Assembly (NCBI RefSeq): GCF_030159955.1
Contig: NZ_BSNK01000001.1
Location: 744,001-808,000 of the forward strand
From: Algimonas ampicilliniresistens
GTDB lineage: Bacteria > Pseudomonadota > Alphaproteobacteria > Caulobacterales > Maricaulaceae
Direction: 5' to 3'
Length of the DNA: 64,000 nt
The notes beneath the pieces were generated by a model. It did no database searches. It was not told the DNA's origin and saw only the letters and a list, made by a program, of their open reading frames with translations. The translations under genes and the position numbers were made by a program. Below, in pieces: positions 32,278 through 40,285 of this stretch (within the stretch, counting starts at the first letter, position 1; each line of letters opens with the position of its first letter).

Positions 32278-33092
32278 AAATATTCCTTCTGACACTTGCG
32301 GCTCTGTCAGTCGCTTTTCCAGCTGTCGCGCAAGATAAGGATCCGGCGACTCGAATTGCGGAACGCGATCTACGCGAGTTCAAAAAATTAGTGCCTGGTA
32401 TTTATACCAATGAAGAGCAGGTCTATTTTCAGGGCAATTTGGATATGCCCGAAGCGGACCGGGTTCCGCGCATCGAACTGGTTGTTGAACGAGTCGGTGA
32501 CAGTTTTGAAACGACAACGAGCTGGTCTGATGGACGGGTTATCAAGGCCCGACATGATTACCGTGTCGAGGATGGAGCGATCCGTGCGAGTGTGATCCGT
32601 TTTGGTCGGGCTGACTGTGAGCGTACTTTCGTGCGTGAGTATGAAAGTTTCCGCGGTGAAGGCTGCGGCGGAACGGTCGTCTTGTCGCCAGAGGGGTTTC
32701 GTCTCTCTGCTGGGTCTGAGACCTTCAACATGCTTCGCGCCCGCCCGTTTAAATGCTGGGTCAGCCCGCGCAAAGAGGACGGTGAATACGCCTTTTACAA
32801 TGACCTCCAACTGCATGATCAAGGCGGTCGGGTCTGGATCGATGCCACCGATGAGCATCCACGTGTCGGTCTGAAAATGCGCAATGTGCAATGGCCGACT
32901 GGCATCAATCGCGACTCGCTCGTGCTCTACACCTATCTCGGCGATGATGAAGATTACGCGCCCGGCTATACGTGGACCGATCCGAAAACGGAGCGTCTCG
33001 CCATCAATATGCGTTGGCTGCAGGCCTCCTGCACAGCGGGCGAAGTGACCTACACCCCCGGCATCAACCTCAAAACAGGAAGTGGAAACTAA
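32274..33092 (+). CDS. Exported CpcT/CpeT-like protein
   Basis: A 272-residue protein with a cleavable signal peptide (MKIFLLTLAALSVAFPAVAQ). The mature start has LREFKKLVPGIYTNEEQVYFQGN, similar to the opening of the CpcT/CpeT (DUF1001) lyase-like barrel, and a Cys-containing core (DCERTFVREYESFRGEGCGGTVVLS). CpcT proteins attach bilins to phycobiliproteins, but distant relatives with other roles exist outside cyanobacteria, so no bilin role is claimed. It is coupled to DUF1330 (four-base overlap) and lies one base from the DUF1838 gene, suggesting joint export to the periplasm. Confidence 0.55.
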   Translation: MKIFLLTLAALSVAFPAVAQDKDPATRIAERDLREFKKLVPGIYTNEEQVYFQGNLDMPEADRVPRIELVVERVGDSFETTTSWSDGRVIKARHDYRVEDGAIRASVIRFGRADCERTFVREYESFRGEGCGGTVVLSPEGFRLSAGSETFNMLRARPFKCWVSPRKEDGEYAFYNDLQLHDQGGRVWIDATDEHPRVGLKMRNVQWPTGINRDSLVLYTYLGDDEDYAPGYTWTDPKTERLAINMRWLQASCTAGEVTYTPGINLKTGSGN

Positions 33093-33093
33093 C

Positions 33094-34011
33094 ATGAAAA
33101 AGCTATTGCTTGCAGCGGCGGCTGCATTGGCGCTGGGAGGCGTTGCCTCTGCTCAAACGATGACCATGCCTGATGGAGCCGTAAAGGATGGAGTGATCGA
33201 TTTGACGACGCCTGAAGGCGTGATGATGGCGAACCGCAAAGTTCAATGCTCCACGATCGACGAAAAACCGATCACCTATTATTGGCATGGCCAAGCCTAT
33301 TCTCGCCGTATGGGCGAGCGCGATAAAAAGCTGTTCGATGTCGAAGGCATGAACATTCGCCAGTGCGGAGCCGTCAATGATGCGGAACGCGGCATGGGCT
33401 ATAAGCTCGTGAGCCGAGAAATCCTGCTCTACAAAGATTCTAAGACGGGTGAAGTTTTAAAAACGTGGGACAACCCTTGGACGGGTGAAACCCTAGAGGT
33501 GATGCACGTCGCCAATGATCCAGTGAATTTCACCAGCTATATGAATAATCGTGACGGTAGCCCGGGGGCGTTCCGCGGTGACATCATGGGCAATCATTTC
33601 CAGATGAACTCAACCTTCCCACTCTGGTACCCCAACCCGCTAGCATCCGACTATCAAGCCGAGATCGGCGGTACCTACCACGCAACGGAAATGTTCAATT
33701 TCCTAGGCCGCGTGGATGAGTTGACCGATCCTACGGTCGATACAGCCCCGATTGCAGTCGGTTGGGCCCGGATGAGCGATTGGCTCCCCTGGATGAAAAT
33801 GAATGGTCGTGAAGGCATCATCTATATGCACACGGCGGGTCTGAAGCTGGACAGCTTTGATGATTTGTCCGACACGATGAAGGCGGAAATTGCGATGCAT
33901 TATCCAAAATACACGGCCCCGCCGCCCGTGTCCGACCCTCGTAAAAACATGACCAGCTGGAAGTACTACAAGGCTGTCCGGGAGGGTGAAGAGATTCTGC
34001 CCGAACGATAG
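33094..34011 (+). CDS. DUF1838 family exported protein
   Basis: A 305-residue protein with a signal peptide (MKKLLLAAAAALALGGVASAQ). The body has the conserved feel of DUF1838 (TYYWHGQAYSRRMGERDKKLFDVEGMNIRQC, then RYILLYKDSKTGEVLKTWDNPWTGE-type, SDWLPWMKMNGREGIIYMHTAGLKL). The biochemical function of the family is unknown. It is the last gene of the cluster's plus-strand operon and is followed by a strong hairpin terminator, after which nadC lies convergently. Its presence with a CpcT-like protein suggests an exported pair working on the same small molecule. Confidence 0.75.
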   Translation: MKKLLLAAAAALALGGVASAQTMTMPDGAVKDGVIDLTTPEGVMMANRKVQCSTIDEKPITYYWHGQAYSRRMGERDKKLFDVEGMNIRQCGAVNDAERGMGYKLVSREILLYKDSKTGEVLKTWDNPWTGETLEVMHVANDPVNFTSYMNNRDGSPGAFRGDIMGNHFQMNSTFPLWYPNPLASDYQAEIGGTYHATEMFNFLGRVDELTDPTVDTAPIAVGWARMSDWLPWMKMNGREGIIYMHTAGLKLDSFDDLSDTMKAEIAMHYPKYTAPPPVSDPRKNMTSWKYYKAVREGEEILPER

Positions 34012-34026
34012 AAGTTCGAAGAATTT

Positions 34027-34054
34027 GGTCCCGGCATTTATTGCCGGGGCCTTT
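34027..34054 (+). terminator. Rho-independent terminator of the cluster operon
   Basis: GGTCCCGGCA and TGCCGGGGCC form a GC-rich stem with a TTTAT loop, followed by TTT. It lies 15 bases after the DUF1838 stop and marks the right end of the catabolic cluster. Confidence 0.8.
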
Positions 34055-34111
34055 CACGATTCAGCACCGGGAAGAGGGCAGCAAAAACTCTGATCGTTTG
34101 CTTGCGCCCGA

Positions 34112-34975
34112 TCAGGCCGCATCCATGCCAATATCGAAGTTCGGCGCACTATGCGTGAGGGCGCCGACGCTGATGACATCGACACCCGTTTCCGCAATGG
34201 CGCGAACCGTGTCGAGATTGACGCCGCCAGAAGCTTCGATAGTCACATCGTCTTTTTCAAAACCCCGAATAATCGCATGCGCCTCGCGCAGCGTGTCCAG
34301 ATCCATATTATCGAGTAGAACGACGTCCGGCCGGTAAGGCAGAACGCGTTTGAGTTGGTCAATGGTGTCGACCTCGACGCTGACCATGCTCATATGGTCG
34401 CGCTGCGCCATCACTGTTGTGAGGGCGGCATCGACACCACCCGCGAGCGCAATGTGGTTGTCCTTGATCATGATCGCTGCGGCGAGACTTTCGCGGTGGG
34501 TGAAGCCGCCGCCAGCCAGCACGGCCCGCTTTTCCAACGCGCGGAGACCCGGTGTCGTCTTGCGGGTCGCGGCGATGCGGGCCTCTGTGCCGTCGATAGC
34601 CTTCACATAGTGCGATGTCAGCGTGGCAACGCCGCTCATCCGGCCAAGAAAGTTGAGCGCGACTCGTTCCGCTGAGAGCAGCGAGCGGCTGGGTCCAGCG
34701 GCACGCGCAATGATCGTCCCGGCTTTGACTGTGCCGCCGTCACCGATGTCGACCGTGAAGCTCACAGTTGGGTCGACGAGCGCATAGGTCAGCTCTGCTG
34801 CCTGCATGCCGGCTATTACTCCGTCTTCACGGGCTCGCATGACCAGAGACCCGGTCGCAGATTCGGGAACTAAGAGGTTAGCGGACAGATCGCCGGACAC
34901 GCCGAAATCTTCTTCCAAGGCGCGGCGGACGACCGGTTCGATGACGATGCGGGGGAGTGGAGGCAGAATTGGCAT
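34112..34975 (-). CDS. nadC: Nicotinate-nucleotide pyrophosphorylase (quinolinate phosphoribosyltransferase)
   Basis: A 287-residue enzyme of de novo NAD synthesis: quinolinate plus PRPP gives nicotinate mononucleotide, CO2 and PPi. EEDFGVSGDLSANLLVPES at the start, ARKTTPGLRALEKRAVLAGGGFTHR near 136-160, DNHIALAGG, VEVDTIDQL and EASGGVNLDTVRAIAETGVDVISVGALTHS are the family signatures. It starts ten bases after the TetR gene stop and reads in the same direction, so it is probably co-transcribed with that regulator rather than directly with nadB, which lies beyond the divergent small membrane gene. nadA is not in the window. Confidence 0.95.
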   Translation of the reverse strand: MPILPPLPRIVIEPVVRRALEEDFGVSGDLSANLLVPESATGSLVMRAREDGVIAGMQAAELTYALVDPTVSFTVDIGDGGTVKAGTIIARAAGPSRSLLSAERVALNFLGRMSGVATLTSHYVKAIDGTEARIAATRKTTPGLRALEKRAVLAGGGFTHRESLAAAIMIKDNHIALAGGVDAALTTVMAQRDHMSMVSVEVDTIDQLKRVLPYRPDVVLLDNMDLDTLREAHAIIRGFEKDDVTIEASGGVNLDTVRAIAETGVDVISVGALTHSAPNFDIGMDAA

Positions 34976-34984
34976 GGGTGCGCT

Positions 34985-35476
34985 CTAGCCAGTCGGGAAG
35001 GGCACGTCGAGGCCGACGGCCGTTAGAACGCCCCAGCCTTCGATAGCTGAGAGTAATTCAAGCGCCCGGTCTGGCTCAGTCAGGCGCGCAGCCAGCCAGT
35101 CTCGAAAATGTTCTCCGATGGCTTGTCCGACAGCTTTTGCGGTCTCGTCACCGCGCAGAGACAATGAAGCCAATTCAAGGAACACGGCGATAGACTGGCT
35201 GAACATCCCACTTTGCATCGCCGCGCCGATCATGGGCATCAGCTGGTCCGCGGGCATGGGAATGGCCGGAAGCGTTGTTTCCAGTGTGACGGAATTTCGT
35301 TCGGCGATTTCTTTAAGCGCGGCTTCCATCACCCCGGCTTTGGAGCCGTAATGATAGACCAGCATCCGGTCAGATGTCCCTGCGGCCTTGGCCATCGGGC
35401 GCAGGCTGGCCCCGCTGATCCCGTGGATCAGGACATAGTCGGCCAGCGCGTCCGTATATTTCAGTTTTTCACTCAC
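34985..35476 (-). CDS. TetR-family transcriptional regulator
   Basis: About 163 residues from GTG 35476 (GTG 35485 and 35506 are also in frame; the last would place operators inside the gene). The N-terminal HTH is ALADYVLIHGISGASLRPMAKAAGTSDRMLVYHYGSKAGVMEAALKEIA; the rest is a helical ligand-binding domain. It is divergent from a small membrane protein gene at 35537, with two tandem palindromes between them, so autorepression and repression of that gene are likely. nadC follows ten bases downstream, which may place NAD synthesis under the same control. The ligand is unknown. Confidence 0.85.
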   Translation of the reverse strand: MSEKLKYTDALADYVLIHGISGASLRPMAKAAGTSDRMLVYHYGSKAGVMEAALKEIAERNSVTLETTLPAIPMPADQLMPMIGAAMQSGMFSQSIAVFLELASLSLRGDETAKAVGQAIGEHFRDWLAARLTEPDRALELLSAIEGWGVLTAVGLDVPFPTG

Positions 35477-35487
35477 TTGACTCACTT

Positions 35488-35503
35488 TGTAGCGATCGCT
35501 ACA
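35488..35503. promoter_or_regulatory. TetR operator candidate 1: TGTAGCGATCGCTACA
   Basis: A perfect 16-bp palindrome that lies directly before the regulator's likely GTG start. It shares the half-site TGTAGC with the second palindrome, 18 bases away centre to centre. Confidence 0.75.
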
Positions 35504-35505
35504 CA

Positions 35506-35521
35506 CGTAGCAACTGCTACA
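35506..35521. promoter_or_regulatory. TetR operator candidate 2: CGTAGCAACTGCTACA
   Basis: An inverted repeat with half-sites GTAGCA and TGCTAC around AC, 18 bases from the first operator centre to centre. It is 16 bases before the membrane protein ATG at 35537. Two sites at near two helical turns suggest binding by a pair of dimers. Confidence 0.7.
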
Positions 35522-35536
35522 ATTGAGGGTGCCGAT

Positions 35537-35923
35537 ATGGACCGCAAATTCACTTTCATAATCTTTGGTATCATAGTCTGGTTAGGCGGCGTGGTCTTAA
35601 TCCGTGTGCTGCATCCCTTTATGTATGGCGACGTTTTTCTACATTCGCTGCTTCTCTTTATTGGCTTCCTCACGGCCCCTCTGACACTCATCCCGGTTGC
35701 GAAACTGACTGGTCGAACCAAGCACGACATGTTGGTCCCAACCGCGATCATGGCGATGCCGTCCATGTTGATGGATGCTTTGGCGACGACATTCGATGCG
35801 GCAGGACTCAGCCATATTTATGCTAACACGGCGCAAGCCAGTGCTTACTCAGCTGGCGTGCTGTTGCTGGCGTTCTGGGGGTTCTTCTTCTTCGCGCTGC
35901 TATGGCACCGCGAGCCAGCCTAG
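35537..35923 (+). CDS. Small membrane protein, DUF5367-like
   Basis: A 128-residue protein with four hydrophobic segments (FTFIIFGIIVWLGGVVLIRVL; DVFLHSLLLFIGFLTAPLTLIPVAKL; LVPTAIMAMPSMLMDALA; SAYSAGVLLLAFWGFFFFALLW). The opening pattern resembles DUF5367, small inner-membrane proteins of unknown function. The ATG was chosen because GAGGG lies upstream and the earlier part of the frame runs through the TetR gene. The divergent layout with a TetR gene and shared operators is typical of an inducible efflux or detoxification gene. It is convergent with nadB, three bases apart. Confidence 0.7.
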   Translation: MDRKFTFIIFGIIVWLGGVVLIRVLHPFMYGDVFLHSLLLFIGFLTAPLTLIPVAKLTGRTKHDMLVPTAIMAMPSMLMDALATTFDAAGLSHIYANTAQASAYSAGVLLLAFWGFFFFALLWHREPA

Positions 35924-35926
35924 GAT

Positions 35927-37459
35927 TTACTCAAGGCGGTCATAGGTCAGGAAGCTGGACCGGGATGTGGGCGATTCTTCCGCGAAGTCTTCACGGTAAT
36001 GACCGCCCCGGCTTTCTTCGCGGGCCAGCGCACCTGCAGCGATCATGTGACTGGCAATCAGGGGGTTGGCGCGTCCGACCCGGCCGATCAGACCGTCAAT
36101 AATATCAAGCAGGCGGTTGAGCCCCGCCGCACTCCGCCGCACCCCACACAACTCAGTCATATTATTGCGGAGCGACTGACTCACATCTGTGCCCATCGAC
36201 AACCACGGTTGCACGCGGACATTCTCCGCCCGGCGCTCTGGCAGGGTGCAGCTATTGATGTGTTCAGCGGCACGGCCCCCGAACACGACGGCTTCTAGCA
36301 AGCTGTTCGACGCGAGGCGGTTGGCTCCGTGCAGGCCCGTGGCCGCGCATTCCCCGATCGCATAGAGACCGGGCAGGGATGACTGGCCGAAACTATCCGT
36401 CGCGACCCCGCCCATATGATAATGCACGGCAGGCGCAACCGGGATCAGCTCGGTGCGCGGATCAATGCCCGCGCTCATGCAGCTTTCAAACACGGTTGGA
36501 AATTCTTCGGGGAAATGACTGCCGACGGTTGCCCGGCAATCAAGGAAAGGCGGTCGCCCAGCTTGGATTTCTGCAAAGATCGCGCGCGCCACATCATCGC
36601 GCGGGGCCAACTCACCTTGGGGCGAGTATTTCTGCATGAATCGCCGCCCATTGGCGTTGACGAGGGTTGCGCCTTCGCCGCGCAACGCTTCGGTCGCCAG
36701 CGGGGCCGGATCGCGACCAATATCGATGGCGGTGGGGTGAAACTGGACGAACTCCATGTCTCGCAACTCTGCGCCGACCACAGCGGCCATACCGAGTGCG
36801 TCGCCGCGCGCCGTGCGAGGGTTGGTGGTGACGGAGAATAATCCGCCCACGCCGCCTGTCGCTAACACAGTGACGTCTGCCTCGAGGGCGAGCAGCGCGC
36901 CGTCATCTTGGCGGGCGAGCGCCCCGGCAATGCCGCCGTGAGCATCAAGGAGCAGGCTTTCCGCGCGCCAACCGATCAAACCTTCGATGTGATCGGCTGC
37001 TTGCGCGTGTTTGACCATGACTGTGATGATTTCCCGTCCTGCCGTGTCGCCTTTGACCCGGGCGACGCGCGGCAGGGAATGGGCGGCCTCTAAGGAGAGA
37101 TAAAGCTCGCCCTGTTCGTTGCGATCAAACGGAACCCCCATGGCGTCTAGATCGCGCACCCGGCTTGCGCCCTGTTCGGCAACGAGACGCGCGATAGCGG
37201 GATCGACAAGGCCGTCACCGGCCGCAATCGTATCGGATGCATGGCTTTCCGGGCTGTCTTCATTCGACAAGGCTGCGGCGATTCCGCCTTGTGCCCAGGC
37301 CGAGGCCGCCCCTTTAGATGACCGCCGCGATGTCAGCACATAGACGGGTCGCGGCGCGAGCTTGAGCGCGAGATATAGACCGGCCAATCCCGCCCCGACA
37401 ACGAGGACGGACCCCGCCGGAAGGCGTTTACGGTCGAGTGTGCCAATGGCTGTCGTCAA
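35927..37459 (-). CDS. nadB: L-aspartate oxidase
   Basis: A 510-residue flavoenzyme that oxidises L-aspartate to iminoaspartate for NAD synthesis. The FAD-binding N-terminus is VLVVGAGLAGLYLALKLA near 18-35; SSKGAASAWAQGGIAAALSNEDSPESHASDTIAAGDGLVD is the substrate-domain signature; MGGVATDSFGQSSLPGLYAIGECAATGLHGANRLASNSLLEAVVFGGRAA is near the C-terminal FAD contact. A helical C-terminal domain follows. The gene is alone on its strand here and is separated from nadC by the TetR/membrane pair. The C-terminal tail is about the usual length. Confidence 0.95.
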   Translation of the reverse strand: MTTAIGTLDRKRLPAGSVLVVGAGLAGLYLALKLAPRPVYVLTSRRSSKGAASAWAQGGIAAALSNEDSPESHASDTIAAGDGLVDPAIARLVAEQGASRVRDLDAMGVPFDRNEQGELYLSLEAAHSLPRVARVKGDTAGREIITVMVKHAQAADHIEGLIGWRAESLLLDAHGGIAGALARQDDGALLALEADVTVLATGGVGGLFSVTTNPRTARGDALGMAAVVGAELRDMEFVQFHPTAIDIGRDPAPLATEALRGEGATLVNANGRRFMQKYSPQGELAPRDDVARAIFAEIQAGRPPFLDCRATVGSHFPEEFPTVFESCMSAGIDPRTELIPVAPAVHYHMGGVATDSFGQSSLPGLYAIGECAATGLHGANRLASNSLLEAVVFGGRAAEHINSCTLPERRAENVRVQPWLSMGTDVSQSLRNNMTELCGVRRSAAGLNRLLDIIDGLIGRVGRANPLIASHMIAAGALAREESRGGHYREDFAEESPTSRSSFLTYDRLE

Positions 37460-37539
37460 GCTGTGCCTCGCAGGAACGTGATCGTTGCGCCTAGACGAAG
37501 GCGGCTTGCGAGGGAAGGGCGATGCGTTAGAGAGCCGCT

Positions 37540-38145
37540 ATGCAACTTTATGATTATCTACCCTCCGGCAATAGCTACAAAGTGCGTTGGGTCGCCGCAC
37601 GTCTGGGCCTGAAATATGACCATATCGACGTCGATATCCATGCCGGCGACACGCATACAGAAGCGTTCTTGGCGCTCAATCCGGCCGGGCAAATCCCGCT
37701 ACTGGTTCTGGACGATGGCCGGACCTTGGCCGAGAGTAATGCGATCATTCGGTTCTTGGCCGATGGCAGCGATCTCGTCCCCGCCGACCCCTATGCCCAC
37801 GCAAAAATGCTGCAATGGCAGTTTTGGGAGCAGTATCGACATGAGCCTGCCATCGCTGTGGCGCGCTTTATTTGTAACTATGATCGCGAAATGCGGTCTG
37901 ACGAACTCGCCGCTCTGATGCCGAAGGGTGAGGCGGCTTTGGCGACTATGGACGCGCATCTGGCGGATCGGGACTGGTTTGTCGGCCAACAGTGCAGCCT
38001 CGCCGATGTGTCGCTTTATGCTTACACCCATGTGGCCGAAGAAGGCGGTTTCGATCTGTCGCAATATTCGGCGGTTCAGGCGTGGCTCACACGCTTCGCA
38101 TCACAGCCCAATCACTTAAAGATCACCGATCATCCGAACGATTAG
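37540..38145 (+). CDS. Glutathione S-transferase family protein
   Basis: A 201-residue GST-like protein. The thioredoxin-fold N-terminal domain has YDYLPSGNSYKVRWVAARLGLKYDHIDVDI, where Ser in PSGNSYKV is the likely glutathione-activating residue, with the cis-Pro segment NPAGQIPLLVLDDGRTLAESNAIIRFLADG at about 48-76 giving the G-site. The C-terminal helical domain contains FVGQQCSLADVSLYAYTHVAEEGGFDLS. It conjugates or otherwise uses glutathione for detoxification; the substrate is unknown. It is divergent from nadB and lies 23 bases before the esterase lipoprotein. Confidence 0.88.
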   Translation: MQLYDYLPSGNSYKVRWVAARLGLKYDHIDVDIHAGDTHTEAFLALNPAGQIPLLVLDDGRTLAESNAIIRFLADGSDLVPADPYAHAKMLQWQFWEQYRHEPAIAVARFICNYDREMRSDELAALMPKGEAALATMDAHLADRDWFVGQQCSLADVSLYAYTHVAEEGGFDLSQYSAVQAWLTRFASQPNHLKITDHPND

Positions 38146-38168
38146 GACGCTTCGCGCGTAGTCTTTCC

Positions 38169-39020
38169 ATGAAATCTTTCAAACTCTCCGCTCTTCCCGC
38201 TTTGGCTATGCTGCTTGTGGGCTGTTCTGCTGCCGGTGTGCTCAATGGAATCACGCCGTCCGGTAGTTTCGATCGTGACAAGAATATCGCTTATGGTGAC
38301 AGCGACCGTCAGACGATGGATGTCTACCGTGCGTCCGAGCCGAAGGCTGGTTCGCCCCTCATTGTCTTCGTGCATGGCGGCGGTTGGACGCGCGGCAATA
38401 AGGGCATGTACAAATTTGTCGCTGAGGGTTTCACCAAGGATGGTTTTGACGTCGTGGTCCCCAATTATCGAATCTATCCGAGTTCAATTTATCCAGAGAT
38501 GATCGTGGACACAGGGGCTGCGGTAAATGCCGCCGCTGATATGTTTCCCGACCGATCCATCGTACTGATCGGTCACTCTGCCGGAGCCTATAATGTGTTG
38601 ATGGCGGCAATGGCGCCAGAGATTTCCAAGGTAAGCGTTTGCCCACAGATAGCCGGGATCGTCAGCCTAGCTGCTCCGACGGGGGCTTATCCCATGACGG
38701 ATGCGCCCTACACGACCATCTTTCCTGGCCGCTTCAAAGGCGATGACGCGCCAATGGGTCGGACCGCTGATCGATTGCCACCTGTCTGGCTCATCAATGG
38801 CGGTGAAGACACAACGGTGGGTCCGGCGAATGCAACACTATTGGCAGAGCGTCTGGAGGAAGGCGGTTTGCGTGCCTCCTCAACGATCTATGAGGACATG
38901 AACCATATCGATCCTGTGCGCGTTCTCTCCCGCCATTTCGACGGTAAGAGCCCGCTCAAGTCTGACATAGTGCGGTTCATCGACGGACTTCCGACTGGGA
39001 CGGATCATTGCGCGCTCTGA
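38169..39020 (+). CDS. Alpha/beta-hydrolase esterase lipoprotein
   Basis: A 283-residue protein. ATG 38169 gives MKSFKLSALPALAMLLVGC with lipid Cys19. The fold has VFVHGGGWTRGNKG (the HGGG oxyanion motif of hormone-sensitive-lipase-like esterases), VVVPNYRIYP and the nucleophile elbow IGHSAGAYN; the acid is probably in NGGEDTTVGP and the His in MNHIDPV. It would hydrolyse esters in the periplasm or at the outer membrane. It overlaps the DUF2233 gene by 13 bases. Confidence 0.85.
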   Translation: MKSFKLSALPALAMLLVGCSAAGVLNGITPSGSFDRDKNIAYGDSDRQTMDVYRASEPKAGSPLIVFVHGGGWTRGNKGMYKFVAEGFTKDGFDVVVPNYRIYPSSIYPEMIVDTGAAVNAAADMFPDRSIVLIGHSAGAYNVLMAAMAPEISKVSVCPQIAGIVSLAAPTGAYPMTDAPYTTIFPGRFKGDDAPMGRTADRLPPVWLINGGEDTTVGPANATLLAERLEEGGLRASSTIYEDMNHIDPVRVLSRHFDGKSPLKSDIVRFIDGLPTGTDHCAL

Positions 39021-39727
39021 TTGGCCTTTTGTTAGTTCTCGCGGCCTGCCGTGCCGATGCGGCTGTGCCTGTTTGCAAATCCACAACCTTTGAGACCGTT
39101 GCGCATATTGTTTGCTCTGTCCCGCGCGATGCGTTGATAGAGCTGCATCTCAGGGCTTCTGATGGGACACCATTAGGACAGTTTGATGTGCTTGAGAAAA
39201 GTATCGGTCAGCCTCTTATCATGGCCATGAATGCGGGCATGTATCATGAAGATCGTTCACCCGTCGGTCTCTATGTCCAAAACGGTGAGGCCGTGAGCCC
39301 GCTTGTGACGCGACCCGGCCCTGGTAATTTCGGTCTGGTGCCCAACGGTGTCTTCTGGAGCGATGGCAAGCAGGTGCATGTGACTGAGACGCTGCGGTTC
39401 GAAGAGATGGATGTTACACCTGAATTCGCCACACAGTCGGGGCCAATGCTGGTCATCGAAGGCGCGCTTCATCCGCGCTTCAGGTCGGACAGCAATAGCC
39501 GAAAAAGACGGAATGGCGTGGGGATCGTTGATGATAAGGTCGTCTTTGCTATCAGCGACGCACCTGTAACATTTCACCATTTCGGGCGTCTGTTTCGGGA
39601 TGAATTGGGCGCTGATAATGCGCTGTTTCTGGATGGCTCAATCAGTCGGATTTATGCACCAGAACTCGACCGTTCAGAGCGGGGGTCGGATCTTGGCCCG
39701 ATGGTCGTGATTGTTGATGCACCCTAA
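39008..39727 (+). CDS. Phosphodiester glycosidase-like (DUF2233) exported protein
   Basis: A 239-residue protein with TTG start. The N-terminus MRALIGLLLVLAAC is a short export signal with a possible lipid Cys14. Conserved blocks are MAMNAGMYHEDRSPVGLYVQNGE, GNFGLVPNGVFW, TQSGPMLVIEGALHPRF and NALFLDGSISRIYAPEL, which match the DUF2233/NAGPA type glycosidase (uncovering-enzyme) pattern. This family hydrolyses sugar phosphodiesters, probably of cell-envelope glycans. It is coupled to the esterase gene and ends tail to tail with the BLUF gene, sharing CTAA. Confidence 0.8.
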   Translation: MRALIGLLLVLAACRADAAVPVCKSTTFETVAHIVCSVPRDALIELHLRASDGTPLGQFDVLEKSIGQPLIMAMNAGMYHEDRSPVGLYVQNGEAVSPLVTRPGPGNFGLVPNGVFWSDGKQVHVTETLRFEEMDVTPEFATQSGPMLVIEGALHPRFRSDSNSRKRRNGVGIVDDKVVFAISDAPVTFHHFGRLFRDELGADNALFLDGSISRIYAPELDRSERGSDLGPMVVIVDAP

Positions 39728-40104
39728 CTGGCGAGTTTGTCGATTCTTTGGCGTTCTGTGCGACGTGCCTTCAAGGCCATGATCGCCATTTTGACTTCAT
39801 ATCCGTCATCATCACTGGCTTTGCAGAAGCCCATAGCCATTTGCCGGAATTCTCGGGCCTTGCATTGTCGCGCTAGCAATATTTCGCAGCCCATGTGACG
39901 CGGGTCTTTTTTGATCCGATTGTAAACGGCTCGAACTGTCTCCTCATCGCCTTCCAAGATCTGCAAAATGCCCCGGTCCGACACCAGAAGTGCGCCCGTT
40001 AAATTGGCTGCTTCGTTCGAAGCGCGAGACTCTAACGCGATTTGGCGCATTTGGTCCTGTGTCACATCGACGGTGATGACTGAGCTATAGATGAGTTGAA
40101 ACAT
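39724..40104 (-). CDS. Short BLUF-domain blue-light photoreceptor
   Basis: A 126-residue protein from ATG 40104 (upstream codons add 11 residues). The domain binds FAD and senses blue light. The key residues are present: Y6 in MFQLIYSS, N30 (or N34) in ASNEAANLTG and Q48 in GILQILEG; RIKKDPRHMGCEIL completes the motif. The semi-conserved Trp before Met-Gly-Phe is replaced by Met89 (EFRQMAMGF). There is no output domain, so it probably signals by binding a partner. The C-terminal tail KARRTERQRIDK is basic. The stop overlaps the DUF2233 stop. Confidence 0.87.
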   Translation of the reverse strand: MFQLIYSSVITVDVTQDQMRQIALESRASNEAANLTGALLVSDRGILQILEGDEETVRAVYNRIKKDPRHMGCEILLARQCKAREFRQMAMGFCKASDDDGYEVKMAIMALKARRTERQRIDKLAS

Positions 40105-40285
40105 ACTGACCAATCTCCCACATTCCCGCGCGGTCAAATGCGGATGGCAGCCCCTTAGGGGGGTGGCTTAACAGTAAGGTTGCAAAACGAGGTTAGGGTC
40201 ACGTTAATTCATTCATCCCCCTTATTTTTGAGCGGGAACAGACTTCCGCCTTTTCATCGCGCGATAGGACCGCTAGCGGCGTTTC

